Positions 33,192 through 44,594 of a stretch of DNA of 64,000 nucleotides are shown here, in pieces. The notes below the pieces were generated by a model, which was not told the DNA's origin, did not search any database, and saw only the letters and a list, made by a program, of their open reading frames with translations. The stretch is from Dentipellis sp. KUC8613 (taxonomy: Eukaryota; Basidiomycota; Agaricomycetes; Russulales; Hericiaceae), in the NCBI GenBank assembly GCA_002286715.1, contig NSJX01000002.1, positions 1,521,609 through 1,585,608 on the forward strand, in the 5' to 3' direction. Both the position numbers and the translations under genes were made by a program. Each line of letters opens with the position of its first letter. The first letter of the stretch is position 1.

Positions 33192-34561
33192 ATGGGTACA
33201 GACTACTACAAGCTCCTGGGCGTCGGGAAGGACGCGACCGACGAGGAGATCAAGAAGGCGTATAAGAAGCAGGTATGCATCCCCTTCTACCCACCATCGT
33301 ACTCGCCACCTAACTCACTTTCCCCCCACAGGCCCTAAAATGGCACCCAGACCGCAACGCAGGCTCCGAAGAGGCCTCTCAAAAATTCAAAGAGGTAAGC
33401 CCCGTGTCTCCTCTGCCCCAGGTATCGATATCCCACTGACAGCACGCGCCACGCAGATCTCAGAAGCCTTCGAGGTGCTCTCCGACAAGCAGAAGCGGAC
33501 GATATACGACCAGTTCGGCGAGGAGGGCCTCAAGGGCGCGGGGCCCCCGCCCGGCGCGGGCGGGCCCGGCGGCGGCATGGGCGGGAACCCGTTCGCGTCG
33601 TTCGGCGGCGGTTTCCCTGGTGGTGGTGGCGGCGGGACGACGTTCACGTTTACGAGCGGCCCCGGGGGCAGCTTTGGCTCGAGCGGCGGCGGACGTGGCG
33701 GCTTTGCGCCGTCGGATCCGTTCAAGGTGTTCGAGTGAGTATACCTCTGCTTCATCCTACCTCGTAAAGCGATACTGATGTCTTCCCTGCAGGTCATTCC
33801 TTGGTGGCGGACTGGGAGGCATGGGTGGAATGGGCGGGATGGGAGGGATGGGTGGCCGAGGAGGCATGCGCGGCGGCCCGGGCATGTCCTCGCGGATGTT
33901 CGCAGACGACGATGACGACGACATGGGCGGGCACGGCTCGCCCTTCGGCATGCCGGGCGGGATGCCCAGCGGCTCGCGGCGCGCGTCGCGCGCGCAGGCG
34001 CCCGCGCCGAGCCCGCCGGCGGAGATCACGCGCCCTTTGAAGGTGTCGCTCGAGGACCTGTACACGGGCACGACGAAGCACCTCAAGGTCGGGCGGCGGC
34101 TGCTCGACGGGAGCACGGAGGACAAGGTGCTCGAGATCCAGGTGCTGCCCGGGTGGAAGAGCGGCACGAAGATCCGCTTCCCGCGCGCGGGGAACGAGCA
34201 CCCGACGAGCGAGCCGCAGGACCTCGTCTTCGTCGTCGAGGAGAAGCCGCACCCGCGCTTCACGCGCGTGGGCAACGACCTGCAGACCAAGGTCAACATC
34301 GCGCTCGTGGACGCGCTCACGGGCGAGGGCGAGAAGAAGACGATCGAGCTCCTCGACGGGCGCAAGGTGCAGATTTCTGTCCCTGCGGGCGTCGTGAAGC
34401 CCGGGCAGGAGACGGTCGTGAGCGGCGAGGGCATGCCGATACGCAAGTCGGACGTGGGGAAGAAGAAGGGCGACTTGATTGTCAAGTGGGACGTCGTTTT
34501 CCCCTCACGGCTGACGCCGGCGCAGAAGGAGGGCGTGAAGAAGGCGTTGGCGGGGGTTTGA
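33192..34561 (+). CDS. SIS1: Sis1/DNAJB-type Hsp40 co-chaperone
   Basis: This cytosolic/nuclear J-protein stimulates Hsp70 and delivers unfolded clients. Four exons (33192-33272, 33332-33394, 33457-33734, 33793-34561) encode 396 residues. The J domain starts MGTDYYKLLGVGKDAT and has the catalytic HPD tripeptide in ALKWHPDRNA. The next region is a long Gly/Phe then Gly/Met-rich segment (GGNPFASFGGGFPGG, then repeated GGMGGM). The two beta-sandwich client-binding domains follow (PLKVSLEDLYTGTTKHLKV, GWKSGTKIRFPRAGNE), then the C-terminal dimerisation helix. There is no CxxCxGxG zinc region, so it is type II (Sis1/DNAJB1), not Ydj1. It is about 45 residues longer than yeast Sis1, mainly in the Gly-rich part. 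Confidence 0.93.
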
Positions 34562-35911
34562 GGACGAGGGTGAGGGTGAGGTAGGGGTCGTGTGAGGTAC
34601 TTTGCTGGGTTCGTTTTGTCGGACTGGGACGCTTGAAACACATGTGTATTTTATCATCATATATTCACTGTGCTGCTCTGTAAGTACATATCGACGCAAT
34701 TGCATATTCGCTATCTGCTGTCTGTTGCATTGTGTATATGGGGTGGTCGAAGGGTGCCGCATAGCACATACGACATCGCCGACGGGGTGATCCTAAAAAC
34801 TTCACGAAGAATTGCCCATGGAATAAACTTACGGCCGCAGAATCGTGCCACCGTTTCCGACGAGCGAGACGTCCCCGAGCCACTTCTGATCAACCCAAAG
34901 AACGCAAGGAAGCCCCGCGGTCCCAGCTTCTAGCGGAGGGCAATGCGTGGTCTTCGGACCAACCGCGTTCTCAGAGCATAAACGGGGGTGGCAATCGTGC
35001 ACGCGCAGCGACCCGGAGTCATGCCTGGCGAGCGGTTCTCAGTCCCTGGCCGGCACCCGAGCAGTAAGTGCACTTACACATGCCCGAGCGATGGCGAGCG
35101 AGGAAGCTGTTGCCGACAAACATAGCGCGACAGGCTTCCATGACAGGCCTGCCTGCTTCCGCACCCCGATTCCTGATTCCTGATGACTAGTTCCCTTTCG
35201 AACGAAAGCCCGACGGGCGTCCCAGGGGGGGAGAGAGCGGCGCGACGAGAGAGTGGTCCCGCGCAATGGAATCTGGATGCAGCGGGTTTGACGTACGGCG
35301 GAACATAGCGGTTGCGACTTCCCCACGAAGAAACGACATGCGTGCGGGGGTCGCTAGTCACGGGTGGTGGTTGAAATCCAATCGTACGATATACGAGAGC
35401 GACAGGAGGAAATTCAGAGTCGCTGTGCGAGGGTGTGCGCCTGAGGAAGTGAGCAAGTGCTGGGCGCCTGTAGAATTGCAGAGATCGCACTGGCGCAGGG
35501 CGGTGAGTCTGAGCGCCGCGGAAATGAAGAGATGATCAGGTCCCACTGGCGCTACGCGCGCGCTTGGCGAAAATGACGTGCATACAAATTACTGTTTGCA
35601 TCTGCATCTGCATCGACGGAAGCACATTCGAATGTGTTCGCTGCGCAGAGGATGCTGAGAGCGAGGGGGGGCGGAAGCAAAGATGAGGAAGAACGGAGAG
35701 TGGCACTGCCACGGAAGGGCTCGCCGGGGCTCGCGCGTCAGAGCAACTGGACGGGACTCCACCCAGAGCCCACCGACGACCACCCACGACCCCACGATTA
35801 GACACACGTCCTTTCGCTTTTCTTCTTGCACATTACTATCCACACTATCGACCTTTTCTTGCTTACGATTACGCCTGCGCTCTGGCGCACAACGCCTGAC
35901 CTGACAAGACC
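34562..35911. other. Intergenic interval, 1.35 kb
   Basis: It holds the J-protein 3' flank and the kelch-gene promoter. Overlapping frames occur on both strands, but none has a recognisable domain. Confidence 0.45.
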
Positions 35912-38900
35912 ATGCTCCGCCTCCTGAGCTTCGCGGCCCTACTCGTTGCTCAGGCAGACGCTTACGACCCGATACCCAGGTCCGTCTTTCCCTCTCCCTC
36001 TTCTCTCAAAACACAGACCCGAATAAACCTACCGCACACAGATGGGGCCAAGCCGCGGCGCTCGTCAACGACGCCCTGTACATCTACGGCGGCAAATCCG
36101 ACCCGTACAACGCCTACTCCTACACCTCCGCGCCCTGGACGAACGACCTCTTCTCGCTCTCCCTATCCTCTCCCTTCTCCCCTACGTCCCCAAACTGGAC
36201 CTACCTCGCCGGCAGCGCCAACGCGTCCGCCCCGCAGCCCCCCGCGCCCGCATGGCACACCCTCTCCGCGCTCAACACGACGCACCTCCTCCTCTTCGGC
36301 GGCAACACCGGGCCCTCCGCGCCCACCGTGCTGCCCTCGCGCGCCGACTCCGCCGGGCTGCTCTCCCTCCCGTCTTCCTCCACTCCACTCAACCTCACGC
36401 TCGCCCCCGCCGGCTGGGCCAACGAGCCGCAGCGCCGCATGCGGCACACCGCCGCGAGCGCCGGCGGGCGCGTCTTCCTCGTCGGCGGCGCGCACGCGGA
36501 CGGCTCGGGGTCCGCCTACAGCGACCACTGGCTCTTCGACCCCGCCGTGCCCGCCTTCGAGCCGCTGCCCGGCGGCGACGCGGGCGCGCCGCCGGACGTG
36601 TTCGGGCATGCCGCGGTTGTGCTGCACGACGGCCGCATGCTCGTGTTTGGCGGGTACTCGCCGTCGCGCGGACAGTTGCTCCCGTTTACGGATGTGTGGA
36701 CGCTGGACACGACGCTGGCGAGCCCGCGCGCGTGGGGAGGGGTGACGGTGCTGGGGAGTGTGCCGCCGGCTAGGATGGCGTTTGCGGCGACGGTGCTGGG
36801 GGATGGGAGGGTGCTCGTGCATGGGGGTACGGATGCGGATATGCAGGAGGATTTTAGCGATGGGTGGATTTTGGATACGGGGGCTGCTGGGAGCAGCAGC
36901 GGTGGGAGTGGGGGGAGTGGGAGTGGAAGTGGAAGTGGAAGTGGAAGTGGTTCGGGGTCTGCGAGTTCGAACAGCACTATGTCCTGGCAGCGCGTCGATG
37001 CGCTGGACCAGCTCGGCGGCCGGCGGGACCACTTCGCGGTCGCGGTCAACAACCAGGTTCTCTTTGGCTTCGGTGCGTCCTCTACTCTCTTTCTTCTATG
37101 CGACATTCTCATCTCACATGGTGTATGTACAGGCTATGGTACCTCTGCGCCTGCGGACTCGTCAATACATGTATTCAACGTCGACACCGGCGCTTTTCAG
37201 TCAAACTTCGATCCAATGTCCGGCACACCAGCCTTCCCGACGCTGCCCCTCCCCTCACCAACAGGCAGTCCCGGCTCAGGATCCGGTAGCGGTAGCGGCA
37301 GCGGTGGTGGCAGCGGCAGCGGCAGCGGTGGCGGTGGAAGTGGAAACGCCGGCAGCGGCAGCGGGAACGGGAACGGCGGGCAGGGCAGCGGGTCGGACGA
37401 CGGCAACGGCAATGGCAGCGGCGGGGGCAACAGCCCCGGCACCTCGCCGAGCGGGCGCAACACAGACAGCCACACGGCCGCCATCGCGGTCGGCTCGATC
37501 CTCGGCGCGCTCGGGCTGCTCGCGTGCGCGGGGCTCGGCGCGTACTACCTGCGGCAGCACCAGCACCAGCGCGTGCGCGCGCCGGCGTTCCGCGAGCTCA
37601 CCGCGTCCGAGGACGACGACGAGGAGAGCCCCGGCGCGGGCGGCGTGCCGCGCGGGATACCCATGGCGGGCGCGCCGCGCGCGGAGAAGGGCCCCGGCGG
37701 GCGATATGCCGCGATTCCGGCGGTGCTGAGCGCGGTGGGGCTCGGGCGGAAGGGGTTCGGGCGGGACGCGGGGACAGGCAGAGAGAGGCGGGATATGCTC
37801 GCGGACGAGGACAGGATGTTCGAGTGGGAGATGGTCGGCGGGCACGGACACGGGCAGAGGATGCGCAGGGACGGGAGCGGCGGCGGGTCGAGCTTCGGGA
37901 GCGGGAGTGGCAGCGCGTGGAGCCGGCGCAGCAGCCTCGGGCGCACGCGCACGCTCGCGGAGATGGTGAGCGGGAGCTGGGCGTCGCTGCGCGCGCTCGG
38001 GGGCGGGAGCGCGCGGCGCTCGCGCGAGCCGACGGGCAGCAGCGCGGGCGCGTACACGTACACGTACGGCCCCGAGTGGGAGAAGTTCGGCAGCCCCGAC
38101 GCGGAGGCGTTCGACGACGAGATCGGGCTCATGGCGGCCGCGGCGGCGCACCACCCGCGCGGGGGCGATGGCGACGGCGCGGGGAGCGAGGAGAGTCTCC
38201 CGCGCGGCGCGCATGGGCCGTACAGCGACCCGTTCGCGGACACAGAGCATGTGGAGGTGCTGCACGATGCGGGCGACGAGCATGAGTCGGCGTTCGACGA
38301 GGGCAGCTACTACATGCATATACACGACGTGCCCCCGCATCCGACCCTCCGCACGGCGCTGCCCCCCACGGCCGACTTCGTCCCGCTCAGCCCGCTCATC
38401 GAGCAGGCGTCGTCCAAGAACAGTCTCAGCCTTGAGAATTCAACACAGTCCCACCCATCCTCATCCCAGCAGTCACATCCATCTTCTTCCAACTCGCGCA
38501 ACTTCCTCTCCATCAACACAGGTACAGGCTCCGCCTCCGCCTCCGGGACACTCTCGCGCAGCTCCGCATCCGCATCGCACGAGCAGCCGCGCTCGCCGCG
38601 CCCCTCGTCCATCCTCGACGCGACGCCGAGCCCACAGCCGTTCCAGCCCGTGCGCCGCTCGGACTCGTGGTGGTCGCGCTTCGCGCGCACGCCCCTGCTC
38701 GACCGCGCGCGCGGGAGCAGCAGCAGCGAGCCCGCGTCGCACGACAGCTCCCGGACGACGCTCTTCGAGTTCCGCGACCCGAACCCGCCGCCACGCCTCC
38801 TCACGATCGAGGAGAGCACGCACTCGGCGTCGCCCGACTCGCCCGAGTCGAAGCGCTCCCTCGCCGGCGCCGTCCCAGTAACAGCGGCGGCAGGGGCGGG

Positions 38901-39510
38901 CGTGAAGCGCCGCGCGACGACCGCGTATGCGGGCGGAGGCGCGCACGGGCGCTCAGTGTCGTCGTTGCAGACGAACAACACGGACGTGCTCGAGCGCGTC
39001 GGCGGCACGATGGACATCATACAGCGCGATGCGACGCTGGACTCGCAGGATACCGCCGACGCGGCGACGGGCGAGTTCGGTGTGGGCGTCGGCGTGGGTG
39101 TGCCGCGCCCGCTCAAGGTCGTGCGCATGGAGAGCGAGGCATCGCGCGATAGCACGATCAGTCGTATGTCGGATACGAGCGTGGACACGGGCGAGTCGCC
39201 CGTGGATGCGGCTGAGCTCGTGCGGAGTCCGCTGGCCGTGGAGACACCGTCACCGCCGTCAAGCTCGCGCGCGCCGCCCCCGCCGCAGCGTGCCTCGACG
39301 GGCGGTGGGGTTGCGGACCGCATCCGGATGTTCGAGCGCAGGATGTCGATGGAGGCTGAAGGCCCACCGCCGCCGACGAATACGCGCAAGCGCGAGGAGC
39401 GTGCGGGCCCGAGGCCGGTGGTGAGGTATGGGCTCGTGCCGAAACCGTCGCTGTTTGTTGCGAATCCGGACCATCGCGGGAGGGAGAGTCCGTCGGGGGG
39501 TGAGCGGTGA
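35912..39510 (+). CDS. Membrane-anchored kelch-repeat protein with long cytosolic tail
   Basis: Three exons (35912-35979, 36042-37072, 37133-39510) encode 1158 residues. The N-terminus MLRLLSFAALLVAQADAYDP is a signal peptide. Residues about 22-370 hold kelch-type blades: ALYIYGGKSD, HLLLFGGN, RVFLVGGA, RMLVFGGYS and RVLVHGGTD, each followed by a Trp-containing strand. NxT/NxS sites in this part agree with an extracellular location. A Gly-Ser linker encoded by hexanucleotide repeats follows. The single transmembrane helix AIAVGSILGALGLLACAGLG lies near residues 485-505, with a tail of about 650 residues rich in Ser, Arg and acidic residues. I cannot name an orthologue outside basidiomycetes. 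A cell-surface or endomembrane receptor-like role is inferred from topology only. Codon usage is very GC3-rich throughout. Confidence 0.85.
36925..36948 (+). repeat. Hexanucleotide repeat (GGAAGT)n in the kelch gene
   Basis: Four tandem GGAAGT units encode Gly-Ser pairs. A second, looser GGC-AGC-type tract encodes the Gly-Ser linker at about 37280-37430. Such tracts are prone to length changes between strains. Confidence 0.8.
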
Positions 39511-42500
39511 GGTTGAGATGTAGCATGGACGGTGCGTTGTTGTTGTGCTGCTATGTGCTGTGTGTTGTGTTGGTATAGATCTAGAATCCTTGTTGTTGTT
39601 GTTGGGCTTGGGGGTACCGATGATGTGCTTTTTACTGACGACTTTTTCGGACTCTTTGTTTCTTTTGCGTATTTTTTCTGCTTTTCGATATTCTTCCGGG
39701 ATGCACCATCTGACTGTTTCAAGCCCTCAGAGTACCCAGTTCCCGTTTGCTGCATTGTGCTGTAGTGTTGTACGCTATTGTACTACTCTCGCTTCTTCCG
39801 CTCGTGCTCGCTTGCCTGCTGCCTTATACGCTTACTTATTCTCTTCCATTCACGACCTTTTACGACTTTCTTCTTTCTTCTCTTCGCAGCCCATCGCCAG
39901 TGCCTGGGCCCATTGCATTTACGACCCATCCGGCTCCGTGGCATGCTAACGTTCCAGTCGCAGTTGTACCCTGTACCATGCCCCGCCCTACGCCCCATAT
40001 ATTTGGACACACACTCCTAGCATCGAAGACGTGTATCTGTTACCTGTTCGTGTTCATTTCGTGTCTCTATACATACCACGCATTCCTATCCATTCCCGAG
40101 CGAAGGACTTAGCATGACATTGACACAACCGGTTGTCGACTAGTGACTAGATTGTGAAGGATTCAGCTGATACTGCATGCAGTCTAGCGCCGTCTGCCTG
40201 CCAGCCTGCCAGTGTCCAGCCTGCCATGACCACCGCATCGCGACGATAACAGCATCGAGCTTACCGTCCACGTTCCCGCTCGGACTCGAGTTCCGCGGAG
40301 TGCAACTTGGACGCACCCCATCGAGCAACACCCCTGCCTCACGAACAGTACATCCGCAGCTGCAGCACCGTCCGCGACGATCCCAAATGGCGCATAACCG
40401 CTTCAGAGCACTGACATGAAATGATGCCCCTAGGGGCTTGCCAGAGCCCCCGGCTGCCTGACCAAGCTCGTCAATCCTTACCGCATACTGTATATCCTAT
40501 ATTGTACTTATCGGTGCATCTGCATCACTGGCCTTTGGTCACCCGAGCTTGCAGGCGCGACCCCCGCCCGCTGCATTGGCGCCGGCGCGCCGGCGTTTGC
40601 TGCCTTTCGGGGCGTCTATCTCGACGGCTGTGATTGCCTTTGCGCCACTGGCACTGGCACTGGGCTGGTGACGAATATGCACGCGTATACTACGTGTGCC
40701 GAACGGCACCGTCGTCTTGGGAGGAAGGAACGTGCGTCGGTCGTCTGCCCGCCGTGCGTGTTGCATTTGCATCTGCATCACACAACATTCGGCCGCGGCG
40801 GGGCGAAGACTTGGACTCAAGAGGAATAAGCTCCCGCTGCTGCCAGCGCTACTTAGGCCCGGTGAGCTCGAGTTTGTTAGGCATTTATTGCGTGGTGCGT
40901 AAGACTCCCTTCTTCGAAGATGCAATGTACGCCAGTACTAACTGGCTTGCGTCTGTCATACAGACGTGGTGCCAACAACATCGACGTCGATGTCGAGTCT
41001 CGTGGCCGGTGACCGGTGACCTAGCTAGTACTGCAGTATCAGTGTTAGGGAAGCCCGAGCTTCGTCTTCCCTTCCCCTTCTCATTTGAACGCGAACCCTC
41101 CGTGACTTAACTCCAGATATACAGATGCACGCAGTGGACCCTGGGGCCCCGGTTTCACAATTGACCCTTGGGGTGTACGGTTCAGAGTACGCCGGTGCAG
41201 CTGCGATTTAATTATACTTCCGGGCCCACCCCGAGTCTATTCTATTCGCGATCGGACACTGGACTGTGGATAGTGGGGAAAGCGCGGAAGCAAATATGCC
41301 ACTCGGAATCAATATGCGAGGGGGTGAGTACGATGCACGCACGCGTGCTGCATGCGCGTGTTGTGTGTTATCGCCTCCGCCCCTGCCACTGTCACCGCCA
41401 CATACTGTATGACTGACAAGGATAGTATACCGCATCGTGGGCGCTATCTGGATCTGCACTTCTAGATACAGGCCCAGACCCAGGCCGAACACGAACACGA
41501 GAACGAGCACCAAGGCGAGCACCAAGAACGACACCTCCGGATCCGGAATATGCACACGTACGCCGTGCATGTACACGTACTACGCGGTGGCAACGACGTA
41601 CGGGGTGCAATATGTCGAGCGAAGACGAAGACGAAGACCGAAGACAGAAACGGAAGACAGAAGAAGGCGACCGAGATAGAGAGACAGAGGCACACGCCCA
41701 CGCCCCACGTTGCGCGCTTCTGGCCGCTCTCCCCCCGCACACAGTGCAGGTGATCCTTAGTACCGTGACCGGTGCTGTAGGCTGGAGGGCTGGAGGCCGC
41801 ACGCGTCGCTCGATGGGGCGGGCCGTGCGATGATATCGGTATGTCTGTTTCGTTCGTCGATCATCCACTGTTCACTGTCTTCTGCCCATCGTCCAGCAGT
41901 CCTAATCGAGTGCTTGCGTCCAGCCCGGCACGTCGCGCGCGCGGGAGTGCCGCGCGATGGGCATGGCTTCTAGCTCCTGCGCGGTAGCGGGCGACGTGCC
42001 TGTATGCGGCTAGGAAGCAGATCATACAAGTCGATGAATGATGCGCGCCTGCTGTCGGTGTCCAAGTGAGTTACGGGACGCGGTTACGGTTCCTTGCGCA
42101 TGCCTCGGCTGTCCACAACGCGCAATCGTCTATCCACAGCCCGCGATCTACAGTCCGCGACCCACATCCGTGGGGCAGCTGGACTTCCGCAATCCAAGCT
42201 CAGCGGCGTGTCAGTGTCAGCGGGTATCAGCACTCGTGCAGGTGATGCGTGATTGGGGGTGGGTGATTGGTGATTAGTGATTGGTGCCATTGAATTGATT
42301 CGTGCTTCATGCTTCGTGATTTCATCTGGCAGCCCAACCTGGCCTTACCATATCCTGCACCATACTCAATTCAATCTGGCACCAACCCGGCTCAGGACGC
42401 AGAACACGACACACAGAATACAGAACCCACCACGCGATGTACGTTGTATATGAGCGGCACCATCATTCGTCGGTGGTTATACATTATGTATGTGTCGTGC

Positions 42501-43929
42501 AGGCGCGTGCTTCTCCTGATATATAAGCACAGTCGCGCAAACGGAAATGGATGTACTTTTGTTGCTGCCGGTGTCGCTGTCGCTGTTGGCGGCGGGGACG
42601 CGTAACGCCCAGCGGCCGCGGCAGCGCAGTGCGTAATTATTGCGCAGGCCCCCGAGCAGCGGCGTGTTTAGTGCTTAATTTTGATATTTGGTGTTTCTAT
42701 TGCTTGATTGCGGCTCGTCTCGCCTCGTCTCGTCTCCATTTCCGAATGCACGGCCGCGATGATGTGGGTCGGGGCCAGGGTCGGAGGCTAGTGCTCGTGC
42801 GGGGGCAGCAGTTGCGACCGGCTGCGGACACGGACGTGGGGTTGCCACATCTGTCTCCATCCTGAAGGTGCATGCCCAATTACCGCCCGCGATGGGACTT
42901 TGAACGACGTTGAACTTGTTCGTTCGCTTCGCTGCTCACGGGGCCGGCTCGGGACACCTGACTACAGTACATGCAAGCACGAGCTTGGTACGAGCTTTGT
43001 CATGCAATAACACCGCCATCAAGCCAGCGATCTACCCCAGGAAGTTCTTGCACTTGTTAAGTTCTCTCGAGTGGGCCAGGCAGCCCTAGTGTCGGGCGAT
43101 ACGCAAATACAAATGCATGAACGAGTCATGGCGAACGATGTCCGACGGCATCAGCTTGAGACGGGGACCCCAGCGGCCGTGATCGGTCGTGTTTCGTTGG
43201 TTGTTCAGCAGCATCTTCTTGCTCACTAATAGCACATGTACACGTCCGCGGAGCTTTCGGCCTCGACGCGTCGCAAAGACAAGCCAAGGATGCAGGAACG
43301 AGAAAAACACACCCGTGCATGAGTGTACACGCACACCGCCTGCCCACGCGTATGGCGAGCGACAGCCCGTTGTGCGCGGCGAAGCCCAAGAGAGAAGGAA
43401 GCTCTTCGCTCTGCAATCGGGGCGTGGGCGGCCGCGGGAAGGCGACATCGGGACATCGGGGTCTGACAAAACATTGACATACGCTCGTGCCCGGCTTCGG
43501 AATAGGCGCGCGGGAATCCTAGTCAGGACGCTGCAGAAGCAGGCCCTGGCCACCAATCACCAATCACCAGCCGCTGGTCATGATGGCCCGCCGGGACGGG
43601 GAAAACTGCGTCGCGGCACGACGTGCGTGGTGCAGCGCATCTGTTTCAGCTTTGATGGATGGTGGTGCGGGGTAAAGGGTAAATCGCACCGCGGGCGATG
43701 GAGAGCGGACAGACGGACAGCAGACGGGGCTGGGGCGTAGGCGTGGGCCTGCACCGGGAGTGGCACGATTTGCACGGGTACACGCATGCCCGGTATGACA
43801 TTGATAAGTACGATGGATTCGGCGGGCCGGAGCCGGATGCGGACGGGGTAAGTAAGTATACACAACACACATGGGTACAAGTTGCTTCTTCTGCGGCGGT
43901 ATATGTATTGCGGCGCGGGACACTCGGGC
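39511..43929. other. Gene-free interval, 4.4 kb
   Basis: I find no frame with a known domain and no convincing set of spliced exons. The 5' part carries the kelch-gene 3' flank. A purine-rich low-complexity tract lies at about 41618-41690, and a degenerate GTGATTG repeat at about 42247-42290. Short frames exist on both strands, often overlapping one another, as expected by chance in GC-rich DNA. Confidence 0.5.
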
Positions 43930-44494
43930 TCAGGCTGCGTTGATTTCCTCGATGAACTTCTTCGCCTCGTCAGTGCCGGCGTTACTGAGGACCTGGGTGG
44001 GCGGGAGAGGTGCGGTTACGGTGAGACTGTGAGAAGGGGAGAAGGGAGGGGGGGCGCACCTCGAGGAGCTTCTCGACATATTTGGCCTGGGCATCCTCCT
44101 TGGTCGTGCCCTCGACCTTCTTCCAAGCATCCCTGGACGCAGAAATGAATTGACGGACTGATGCTTACGGCAGCCGAAACGCAGAGACGCACCACTTGGC
44201 CTTGCCAGTAAAATCGAGGAGGCCGGGCCTATCAGTGTTGACATCGCCGATAGTAGCTTTGATGTGCGCAGATTAGACGGCGCAGTAGCACAGCCGCGAG
44301 GGCGCGGCAAGAAGCTCACCTTGCTTGTAGTAAGAGTAGAACTACGCAGAGATCAGAAACGGAGGTGAGGGCCCGGGGTTGAATGGGAATGGGACACTCA
44401 CGTAAAGCTGCTCGTCCTGGGTGGGCTTTATGGGTCCATCCTTGGGAAGGCTCTGGACGATGGAGACGGCTTTGTCGAACTTGCTCTGGGACAT
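43930..44494 (-). CDS. ACB1: Acyl-CoA-binding protein
   Basis: Acb1 binds medium- and long-chain acyl-CoA in the cytosol and carries it from synthase to lipid-synthetic enzymes. Five exons (44402-44494, 44320-44341, 44193-44256, 44060-44132, 43930-43992) encode 104 residues, slightly longer than the usual 86-90. The four-helix signature is complete: [12 protein letters not shown], then [37 protein letters not shown] and [13 protein letters not shown]. The Tyr and Lys residues of YYKQAT and the KAKWDAW block bind the CoA phosphate and the acyl chain in known structures. A small C-terminal extension ([18 protein letters not shown]) is typical of fungal members. One exon is only 22 nt. Confidence 0.95.
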
Positions 44495-44572
44495 GGTTGC
44501 GGGTGTGGGGAGAGGCAGGAGCGATGTGCGCGCGATAACAGGCGCACGCGCGGGCGGACGGCGGACGGCGCG

Positions 44573-44588
44573 TTGCCCGATTGGGCAA
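44573..44588. promoter_or_regulatory. Palindrome containing a CCAAT box upstream of ACB1
   Basis: The arms TTGCCC and GGGCAA are exact reverse complements around GATT, and the minus strand reads CCAAT within it. It lies about 80-95 bp upstream of the ACB1 start, a normal distance for a CCAAT-binding-complex site. Confidence 0.4.
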
Positions 44589-44594
44589 GGCGCG

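Noticed and set aside
38310..39755. A 481-codon minus-strand frame opposite the kelch gene
   Set aside because: It has low-complexity composition mirroring the GC-rich sense codons, and no domain. The sense frame has a signal peptide, kelch repeats and a membrane helix.
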